Source of the DNA: an uncultured Campylobacter sp.
GTDB taxonomy: Bacteria; Campylobacterota; Campylobacteria; Campylobacterales; Campylobacteraceae
Direction: 5' to 3'
DNA: 29,296 bases
Assembly: GCF_938030815.1 (NCBI RefSeq)
Contig: NZ_CALHII010000114.1
Span: forward strand, 1-29,296
The notes under the pieces were generated by a model. The model searched no databases. It had not been told where the DNA came from and saw nothing but the letters and a program-made list of their open reading frames with translations. The position numbers and the translations under genes were made by a program. Shown one piece after another: positions 25,189 to 29,296 of this stretch; positions within the stretch are counted from its first letter, which is position 1, and every line of letters starts with the position of its first letter.

Positions 25189-25421
25189 TACATCTCTTTT
25201 TTCATCTCTTTTTTCATTTCGCCTTTCATCTCATCCTTCATATGTTTACCCTCTTTCATAGCATCCTTGTGCATATCCTTCATATCGCCTTTCATCTCTT
25301 TCGCACTATTATGCATTGATGTATTGGCGTCCTTCATCTCATCTTTCATGCCCATGTCGGCAGCTACGGCAAAAGTGCCAGCAAATAGCGCACTAAGCGC
25401 AAACAAAGTAAGTTTTTTCAT
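25188..25421 (-). CDS. Small exported Met/Lys/His-rich protein in a two-component operon
   Basis: The ATG at 25,421 is chosen because AAGGAG lies seven bases before it and MKKLTLFALSALFAGTFAVAA is a clean signal peptide with an AVA-A cleavage site; a longer open frame to 25,499 has no ribosome site. The mature 56 or so residues are almost only Met, Lys, Asp, Glu, His, with MKDEMKD, EMKGDMKDMHKD and EMKGEMKKEMKKEM, a quasi-repeat of about four residues, probably an amphipathic charged helix. Eleven or more methionines and several histidines suggest soft-metal (copper or silver) binding in the manner of SilE/PcoE, also made under a two-component system, but that is inference; other tiny Lys/Met-rich envelope-stress proteins are an alternative. 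First gene of the operon. Confidence 0.75.
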   Translation of the reverse strand: MKKLTLFALSALFAGTFAVAADMGMKDEMKDANTSMHNSAKEMKGDMKDMHKDAMKEGKHMKDEMKGEMKKEMKKEM

Positions 25422-25855
25422 TACGTACTCCTTAAAAAAAATTAGCGGAATTATACTTCCGTAAAAGTGAAGTATGTGTGAAATTCCGAAAAAATTCAAA
25501 TTTAAATTTAAACGCCTGTAATTTCAAACGCGGCGCGGCTTAAATGCGCTCGGTCGCCAGTGATCCCTGAAATTTAGACCATCTCGCTATGGCTAGTCGA
25601 ATTCTAAACGCGAATCAAAGCTAGCCAGAGCGCACGCCAACAGTGCATCGCCGAGCTTACTTTACCGCGGCGAGATAAAAATTTAAACCGCCAGTGAAAC
25701 TAATTAAAAAATTTATAATGCCACGACGCGCACGTCAAATCAAAAACGCCGAGCCAGCCTTTGAGTTCGCGACCTCGCCCGAGCTTTTAAATTCGCCATG
25801 CCGCGTAAGCTCTTAAATTTAGTGCGGCGCAAGCGCACAAGGCGCGAAATCGCAC
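25422..25855. other. Gene-free stretch on the Campylobacter side
   Basis: The promoter of the two-component operon should lie just past 25,421 on the minus strand, where the DNA is AT-rich (25,430-25,520). The rest has the usual mixed composition and no supported gene. Confidence 0.5.
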
Positions 25856-26386
25856 CTAGATCGCGGCGCAGCCTTTGATCTCATCCTGCGATACGATCTC
25901 GTAGATTACGCCCGCGTTTTTGATAAACTCCTCCACGCGCGCGACGTGAGCGGCGCCGGCCGGATCGGCGAGGTAGGCCTCCATGCGCTCGCGGGCGGCG
26001 TCGGGGATCTCGTAGCCGTGGTTGGCGTGCCAGTAGTCGAAGGAGAGGATCTCGAAGAGGTTGGGGATGCGGCGGAACTCGGCGACGGTGTCGAACAGCT
26101 CGGAGGCGGACACGGCGTCGATCCTCTCGAAGCCGCCCGACTCCGTGGCCACCACCCGGCTCTTCTCCGGCGGCGTCTCGGTGTAGTGGGCCGGGCAGAA
26201 GGCGCAGGCGCGGGTGCGCTCGGCGGGGGTCAGCGGGTGGACTTCGGCGACCGGGTGGGAGATCGGCCGGTTGCCGCGGCCCGGCACCGTCCACACCTCC
26301 GTACCGGTGAAGGGGCTGATCTGCTTGATGGTCCCGTCGGCCATGCGAGTCAGTGGCTCGGGGCCCGGAGAGTAGGGCATGAGCAT
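25856..26386 (-). CDS. Chimeric frame: DUF4921-type N-terminus joined to the end of an unrelated Campylobacter gene
   Basis: Residues 1 to about 150 are GC-rich in codon third positions and read as the start of an actinobacterial DUF4921 protein, related to GalT-type uridylyltransferases: ADGTIKQISPFTGTEVWTVPGRG (14-36 in part) and the zinc-like CAFCPAHYTETPPEKSR (61-77). The family is normally around 400 residues or more. The last 24 or so residues (EEFIKNAGVIYEIVSQDEIK, then GCAAI) use A/T-rich Campylobacter codons and belong to another protein that I cannot identify. The frame stays open across the joint by chance. So it holds two broken genes, not one real protein. The start MLMPYSPGPEPL is plausible. 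Confidence 0.75.
   Translation of the reverse strand: MLMPYSPGPEPLTRMADGTIKQISPFTGTEVWTVPGRGNRPISHPVAEVHPLTPAERTRACAFCPAHYTETPPEKSRVVATESGGFERIDAVSASELFDTVAEFRRIPNLFEILSFDYWHANHGYEIPDAARERMEAYLADPAGAAHVARVEEFIKNAGVIYEIVSQDEIKGCAAI
25925..25950. other. Junction between Campylobacter-type and actinobacterial DNA
   Basis: To the left, codons and intergenic words are those of the preceding 25 kb; to the right GC rises sharply and stays high to the window end, with no AAATTT words. The exact joint is in or beside a GCGCGCG word, which both parts tolerate. No transposase, integrase, tRNA or inverted repeat marks it. Confidence 0.8.
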
Positions 26387-26503
26387 GAGCCCATTATGTC
26401 GTGGACGACGTCGGCGTGCGCGGCGGTTCGCGGTTGTCCTGCTCCGCAGTCGCTTTCCGGCTGCTCGACGACGGTGCGGTGGTCGGACAGTGCTGTTCCG
26501 AGA

Positions 26504-27304
26504 CTAGAACGCCGATAGGCGCGCGTAGCGTCGGGAGCATTCCTCACAGTAGGGCAGATCGGTGGGATCCGTACGGGGTACGAAGAACACGCCGCAGAGT
26601 GCCCGGACTGCCGTTCCCTGAACAGCGGCGTCACCGATGTGGAGTCTGTGGGCCCGGTGCGCTACCTCTCCGGGGACTGATTCCAGAAGTTGGCTGTTCT
26701 TCACGGCTTCCTGGAGTCGCGCGACCTGGCGGTTGCCGTGCCCGGGCGCCTCCATCGCAGAATAGATGCCGCCTGCAACGTCCCAGTCCTGCTGTGGCGG
26801 AGCGATGCTGGTGAGCAGCCGCCGTTCCAGAAGGTAGGCGAGTTGTGATCCCCGCTGAGTGTGATCGATGAACGAGAGAACGAACTCCTCAATGTCGTCA
26901 TCAGCCGAGAACTCAAGATCAACAGTGGTCAGTGGCGCTGGCTCCGTCGGGTGAGGGACGGCCAGGCGAGAATGTCCGTCGCGCATGGCCTGCTCCAGCA
27001 GTCTTCTTGCCAGCTCCTGCACCAGCCGTTCCCAGTCGGTGAGGATCTTGGCAACGGTTTCGCGCCTGAGGAACCGGAGGTCGCGTGAGCATGCAATGGT
27101 GCGATTAGCGGCAGGGGCGTCCGAGGTGGTCGTGTTCAGAAGATCGCGGCACTTGTCGAGAATCGGATGAGAAAGATGGGAGAGCGGCTGTACAGCGTCC
27201 CATCGCTCGTCGGTGATGGCTCGCCTCTCGTGCGGGTCCTCCCACCCCTGCGTGAGCTCCGCAAGGAGTCTCAGAGTGGGACGGGCGGTCGGGTCGTGCT
27301 GCAC
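26504..27304 (-). CDS. Actinobacterial protein with C-terminal DUF3039-like zinc ribbon
   Basis: A 266-residue GC-rich gene. The C-terminal 60 residues resemble the actinobacterial DUF3039 family: GTAVRALCGVFFVPRTDP then LPYCEECSRRYARL, with C237, C253 and C256 as likely metal ligands and histidines in VAHRAHRLH. The preceding 200 residues are soluble, helical and unfamiliar; DUF3039 proteins as I know them are about 100 residues, so this is a longer version. The start is GTG at 27,304 with AGGT just before it; no better start is visible. It lies 55 bases after the HTH gene on the same strand, so the two probably form one transcript. Function unknown; toxin or effector is only a guess from the pairing with an excisionase-like regulator. 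Confidence 0.65.
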   Translation of the reverse strand: MQHDPTARPTLRLLAELTQGWEDPHERRAITDERWDAVQPLSHLSHPILDKCRDLLNTTTSDAPAANRTIACSRDLRFLRRETVAKILTDWERLVQELARRLLEQAMRDGHSRLAVPHPTEPAPLTTVDLEFSADDDIEEFVLSFIDHTQRGSQLAYLLERRLLTSIAPPQQDWDVAGGIYSAMEAPGHGNRQVARLQEAVKNSQLLESVPGEVAHRAHRLHIGDAAVQGTAVRALCGVFFVPRTDPTDLPYCEECSRRYARLSAF

Positions 27305-27359
27305 ACCTGCATTGTGCAGTACGACCCAACCGCGAAGCGGTGCTCGCAGAGAATGCGGG

Positions 27360-27767
27360 TCAAATCTGCTCGACGAGTTCGTCGATTGCGCCGCGCTGGA
27401 TGGCCTCGGGGTTGCTGAAGCGCTCGGCGAGAGCGCGGCGCTCCTCCTGGCGGCGACGCTCGAAGGCGACGATATCGCGTCCGGTGATGCGACGATCCCG
27501 ACCGACGCGGTGGGACGGGATATCCCCGGAGTCGAGCAGCTTGTACAGGTGAGTACGGCTCATCCGCAGCTGTTTAGCCACCTGGGCGGGTGTGTAATCG
27601 GCGTCGACGTCGAGCAGGGCGACGGTGCAGCCGGACGCGAGCGAGTCGGACAGGGCGAGGAGAAGATTACGCAGTGCGCCCTCGCCGAGGTCGCTGGCAA
27701 ACCTGGTGAGTGAGGCGCGCGTCTGAGGATCAACGTTGGATGGTGCTACTTCAAGTAGGTCAGTCAT
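27360..27767 (-). CDS. Excisionase-type helix-turn-helix protein (antitoxin-like)
   Basis: A 135-residue protein with a MerR/excisionase-type winged HTH (HTH_17) at about 57-102: DYTPAQVAKQLRMSRTHLYKLL, then SGDIPSHRVGRDRRITGRDIVAF. The N-terminal 55 residues form a helical and beta region (LLLALSDSLASGCTVALL) typical of a group of actinobacterial regulators that usually sit before a PIN-domain toxin. Here the next gene is not PIN but the DUF3039-like protein. Two inverted repeats directly upstream (27,784-27,810) are likely its own operator, so autoregulation is probable. The ATG at 27,765-27,767 has only a weak GAGAGA ribosome site. Confidence 0.8.
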   Translation of the reverse strand: MTDLLEVAPSNVDPQTRASLTRFASDLGEGALRNLLLALSDSLASGCTVALLDVDADYTPAQVAKQLRMSRTHLYKLLDSGDIPSHRVGRDRRITGRDIVAFERRRQEERRALAERFSNPEAIQRGAIDELVEQI

Positions 27768-27783
27768 GGTGGTCTCTCTGTCA

Positions 27784-27810
27784 CATCTGACGCAGATGTC
27801 ATAGATGACA
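27784..27810 (-). promoter_or_regulatory. Double inverted-repeat operator before the HTH gene
   Basis: CATCTG-ACG-CAGATG (27,784-27,798) is followed, sharing two bases, by TGTCAT-AG-ATGACA (27,797-27,810). They lie 17-43 bases before the HTH gene's ATG, where a promoter would be. Both repeats share the half-site core CAT(C/A)T-like GATG/TGTCA words, as for a dimeric repressor. Confidence 0.55.
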
Positions 27811-27843
27811 CTACGTTTCGAGGTGGCGTATGTCCACCTGTGT

Positions 27844-28225
27844 CACCCTCGAAGGGTGAGAGGTGAGGTTCAGGCTCAGTGGTCGCTCGATAACGTTGCG
27901 GCTCCGCGGATTCCTGTGCGAGTGCGGGTTCGGGTGGCGGATCCTGGTCTTCGTGGTGGGTGCGGCTTATCGACACGTTATAGACACGGCCTGGGGCTTT
28001 GGCGCATAATTCTCGCGAGCCTCCTGATTGCCTCCAGGCGGCTCCCAAGGTTTCAAGAAACCGAGGGTCCTGACGAGGCAGTCGGAACCCCGACGTCGGT
28101 TGTGGTCGTGCGAACGACTCACACCGCGTCGGGGTTCTGGTTTGTGTGGGGGCCTCCATCTCAGTAGCCGTCTCCCGGGTGCGCGCGGCCGGCTGCTGCC
28201 CGGCCGCCCGGCGACTCGGAGTGTC
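27844..28225. other. Intergenic region with structured elements but no gene
   Basis: Between the HTH operator and the Y RNA promoter. CACCCT-CGA-AGGGTG at 27,844-27,858 is a small hairpin. TAGACA (27,981-27,986) and CATAAT (28,005-28,010) are an 18-base-spaced sigma-70-like pair. GGTTTCAAGAAACC near 28,048-28,061 is a hairpin and a large one follows at 28,082-28,140. Open frames here are typical of GC-rich noncoding DNA, with no ribosome site. Confidence 0.45.
28082..28140 (+). ncRNA. Long hairpin with GCGA tetraloop, possible 3' end of a small RNA or strong terminator
   Basis: 28,082-28,096 pairs with 28,126-28,140 over 15 positions (three G-U), including perfect GAACCCCGAC / GTCGGGGTTC. 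The stem continues through GGT-GTG / CAC-ACC with single bulges to GTCGT-GCGA-ACGAC, a GNRA tetraloop. TTTGTGTGGG follows. A sigma-70-like pair 70 bases upstream (TAGACA, CATAAT) could drive a transcript of about 125 bases ending here. Either a terminator of such a transcript or a structured RNA of its own. Confidence 0.45.
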
Positions 28226-28255
28226 TTGACCCGATTGCGTCGGCGTCTCTATGCT
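28226..28255 (+). promoter_or_regulatory. Promoter of Y RNA unit 1
   Basis: TTGACC (28,226-28,231) and TATGCT (28,250-28,255) are separated by 18 bases and match the sigma-70 consensus well for GC-rich DNA. The predicted start, near 28,262, falls right at the first base pairs of the Y RNA stem (28,264), which supports both calls. Confidence 0.65.
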
Positions 28256-28263
28256 CCCTTGTC

Positions 28264-28404
28264 GCCCGGGCGGGCCGAGGATGATCGGTTATCGTCTGTT
28301 AAACGGACCAGCAGGTTCGGGGTTCGAGTCCCCGCCGACATGGCGTCGATAGCTCAATGGCAGAGCGGCTGGCATCCGGTCATCACCACCATGACCGTCC
28401 GGGC
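28264..28404 (+). ncRNA. Y RNA unit 1, with a circularly permuted tRNA-like module
   Basis: Helix 1: 28,264-28,275 with 28,393-28,404 (11 pairs of 12, one G.A), then an unpaired C and GAG, as in the Ro-binding stem of Y RNAs (human: GGUCCGA opposite UUGACU). Helix 2: GATGATCGG (28,280-28,288) with CCGGTCATC (28,376-28,384). The interior reads like a tRNA whose halves are swapped: hairpin GTCTGTTAAACGGA (28,294-28,307); CCAGC (28,308-28,312) pairing with GCTGG (28,368-28,372) as anticodon stem; AGGTT variable loop; T arm CGGGG-TTCGAGT-CCCCG (28,318-28,334); acceptor-like CGAC/GTCG closed by ATGGC; TA; D arm GCTC-AATGGCA-GAGC (28,352-28,366). This matches the tRNA mimicry known for YrlA-type bacterial Y RNAs. 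Pyrimidine-rich TCCTCTTCTTCT follows the last pair. Confidence 0.8.
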
Positions 28405-28540
28405 TCCTCTTCTTCTCTCGTGCGCACCAGGGTGGAGTGCGCTCATGACGTTCTCGCTCCTCATGCATCGAACTGCTTGCGCTGCAGCTGTGTAGGGGTC
28501 TACACACTTGCTCGTCGGCGCAGCCGGCACCTGCACGGAT

Positions 28541-28645
28541 GCCGTGGGCGGGCCGGAGGCTCTTCGGTTATTGACATGGCACACGGGTTCGATTCCCGAT
28601 CCTCTTCGGAGGTTCCGGAGGGCCACTCACATGCCCGCTCCCGGC
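28541..28645 (+). ncRNA. Y RNA unit 2, reduced tRNA mimic with T arm and UUCG hairpin
   Basis: Helix 1: 28,541-28,553 with 28,633-28,645, 12 of 13 positions paired. The unpaired C and GGAG follow. Helix 2: GGCTCTTCGG (28,558-28,567) with CCGGAGGGCC (28,615-28,624), ten pairs with two G-U. Then TTAT as in the other units, a T arm CGGG-TTCGATT-CCCG (28,584-28,598) with the canonical seven-base loop, and CCTC-TTCG-GAGG (28,601-28,612), a UUCG-capped hairpin at the place of the acceptor stem. There is no D arm. About 105 bases, matching the common size of Y RNAs. No convincing promoter directly upstream, so it may be cut from a longer transcript that begins at unit 1. Confidence 0.75.
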
Positions 28646-28658
28646 GTCCGCGCGGGTA

Positions 28659-28696
28659 CTCGGGGTGGCCAGGCCGCGCGGCCCGGCCACCCCGAG
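28659..28696 (+). terminator. Strong GC hairpin between Y RNA units 2 and 3
   Basis: CTCGGGGTGGCC (28,659-28,670) pairs perfectly with GGCCACCCCGAG (28,685-28,696); the loop holds the palindrome GGCCGCGCGGCC. There is no U tract, which is common in actinobacterial terminators. It could end unit 2 or serve as a processing/protection structure between units. Confidence 0.55.
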
Positions 28697-28814
28697 TGGG
28701 CCGGAGTCCGTCGGTTATCACGCGCGAACGGCATGACTGACACCGTGCCGTCCGGCGGGCGCGCCTGACCGGTACTGATCGGTCCTGACCGGTTACCGGT
28801 CGGCTCATGCCCGC
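28696..28814 (+). ncRNA. Y-RNA-like unit 3 in the leader of the TROVE gene
   Basis: GTGGGC (28,696-28,701) pairs with GCCCGC (28,809-28,814); CGGAG and TCGGTTAT follow as in units 1 and 2. Helix 2: 28,704-28,714 with 28,796-28,806, ten of eleven positions. Inside are CGCGC (28,721-28,725)/GCGCG (28,759-28,763), hairpin CGGCATG/CGTGCCG (28,729-28,750) and hairpin GACCG/CGGTC (28,767-28,784). There is no TTCGA T loop or D arm. GACCGG-TTA-CCGGTC (28,787-28,801) competes with helix 2. It ends 44 bases before the TROVE ATG, so it may be either a free Y RNA or a Ro-binding leader of the mRNA. The lower stem is shorter than in units 1 and 2, so I am less sure. Confidence 0.55.
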
Positions 28815-28858
28815 CGACTGCGCCACCCGAATCAACGAGTCGTCCGGAAGGGGAGGAC

Positions 28859-29296
28859 ATGGACACTCTGAGCGCCATCAGCACCCGGCTCACGCCGCAG
28901 AGCCGACGGGCCGCCGCCGACCAGTCGCCCAACTCCGCCGGCGGCTACACCTTCACCCTCGACGACGCCGCACGCCTGCGCCGATTCCTCATCCTGGGGG
29001 TGGACGGCGGTACCTACTACACGAGCGCCCAGGACCTGGCCATCGACAACCTCGAGGTCCTCGAGCGGATGGCCGCCGAGGCCCCGCGCACCCTCGTGGA
29101 CACGATCGTCGAGGTCTCGACCAGCGGGGCGGCGCCGCGGCAGAACCCGGCCCTATTCGCCCTGGCCTACGCCACTTCGGTGCCGCAGGCCCGCGAGGAT
29201 GCCCTCGCCGCACTGCCGAGGGTCGTCCGCACCGGGTCCCACCTGTTCACCTTCGCCGGCCACGTCGAGCAGTTCCGCGGATGGGGGCGCGGTCTG
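28859..29296 (+). CDS. rsr: TROVE-domain RNA-binding protein, Ro60/Rsr homologue, N-terminal part (cut by window end)
   Basis: The first 146 residues of a Ro60-type protein, the ring of HEAT repeats that binds Y RNA and misfolded RNA ends. AGGYTFTLDDAARLRRFLIL (27-46) and GVDGGTYYTSAQ (47-58) are diagnostic of bacterial Ro (Deinococcus Rsr has the near-identical GVDGGTFYASAQ as I recall), and LPRVVRTGSHLFTFA with GWGRGL later also fit. The ATG at 28,859 is preceded by AAGGGGAGG, close but usable. The gene follows three Y-RNA-like units on the same strand, the arrangement known for Rsr and its RNA. In Deinococcus and Salmonella Rsr and Y RNA couple to polynucleotide phosphorylase for RNA decay. 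The MIDAS/vWA half lies beyond the window. Confidence 0.93.
   Translation, partial: MDTLSAISTRLTPQSRRAAADQSPNSAGGYTFTLDDAARLRRFLILGVDGGTYYTSAQDLAIDNLEVLERMAAEAPRTLVDTIVEVSTSGAAPRQNPALFALAYATSVPQAREDALAALPRVVRTGSHLFTFAGHVEQFRGWGRGL

Larger units (their letters stand above)
28271..28718 (+). repeat. Three copies of the Ro-binding core
   Basis: The word GGGCCG(G)AG, four or five variable bases, then TCGGTTAT occurs at 28,272-28,292, 28,550-28,571 and 28,698-28,718. Copies are 278 and 148 bases apart. The variable bases co-vary with a matching 3' strand in each unit (28,376, 28,615, 28,796). The core resembles the conserved 5' strand of animal Y RNAs (GGUCCGA ... GGUUAU). Confidence 0.8.

Noticed and set aside
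25900..26000. Genomic island border with attachment site
   Set aside because: No integrase, tRNA 3' end or direct repeat near the composition change; chimeric assembly explains it better.
25881..26294. 137-residue Arg/Pro-rich frame and long plus-strand frame in the DUF4921 region
   Set aside because: Shadow frames of GC-rich coding DNA; the DUF4921 frame has the recognisable motifs and codon bias.
28318..28372. Ordinary tRNA gene suggested by a T arm and a D arm close together
   Set aside because: The T arm precedes the D arm, the acceptor strands are joined by a five-base loop and the anticodon loop is open; the order fits a permuted tRNA mimic in a Y RNA, not a tRNA.
28571..28576. Perfect TTGACA -35 box
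   Set aside because: It lies inside Y unit 2 between helix 2 and the T arm and no TANNNT word stands 16-19 bases downstream.
28289..28860. Several open frames of 70-150 residues across the Y RNA array, both strands
   Set aside because: They lack ribosome sites and domains and cross the structured RNA units; open frames are frequent by chance at this GC content.

Overview
The window joins two unrelated kinds of DNA. Bases 1 to about 25,930 come from a Campylobacterota genome, most like an oral Campylobacter of intermediate GC. The support is the gene set and order (a DUF2018-like gene, polyprenyl synthetase, hemA, proS; ilvB-ilvH-lpxD; pta-ackA), extended -10 promoters of the TGCTATAAT type, AAGGA ribosome sites, and intergenic DNA saturated with AAATTT/AAAATTTT palindromes. 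From about 25,940 to the end the DNA is GC-rich with G/C-ending codons and actinobacterial families (DUF4921, a DUF3039-like zinc ribbon, an excisionase-type HTH protein, a TROVE/Ro60 protein). The switch falls inside one reading frame and no mobile-element gene is visible, so a chimeric assembly is the simplest reading; transfer is less likely.

Campylobacter part, left to right: 5' end of rarA; a minus-strand sulfur operon metY-Rrf2 regulator-cysK; a plus-strand pair (unknown 118-residue protein and a HAD phosphatase); a long gene-free stretch; a tightly overlapping plus-strand operon DUF2018-polyprenyl synthetase-hemA-proS; a minus-strand block with a frameshifted membrane-protein gene, an unknown protein, mdaB and an S51-type peptidase; ilvB-ilvH-lpxD; a secreted HhH protein with polyproline runs; pta-ackA for acetate metabolism; a multi-pass membrane protein; and a two-component system co-transcribed with a tiny Met/Lys-rich exported protein. 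Three core enzymes here (HAD phosphatase, polyprenyl synthetase, HemA) carry in-frame disordered inserts, each bounded by a 3-4 residue direct repeat.

Actinobacterial part: a truncated DUF4921 gene, a two-gene minus-strand unit (HTH protein, then a DUF3039-like protein) with an inverted-repeat operator in front, and then the most interesting locus. Upstream of a TROVE/Ro60 gene (cut by the window end) lie three consecutive Y-RNA-like units sharing the core GGGCCG(G)AG-N4/5-TCGGTTAT and a 3' strand CATG(A/C)CCG. Each can fold into the two-helix Ro-binding stem of Y RNAs. The first carries a nearly complete, circularly permuted tRNA mimic (T arm, acceptor-like stem closed by a loop, D arm, anticodon-stem-like helix). 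The second keeps only a T arm plus a UUCG-capped hairpin. The third has no T arm and lies in the leader of the TROVE gene. A promoter is placed so that transcription would start at the first base pairs of unit 1. Bacterial Y RNAs that mimic tRNA are known, but a graded three-member array of this kind next to Ro deserves attention.

All structures were folded by eye and all family names come from reading motifs, not from searches.
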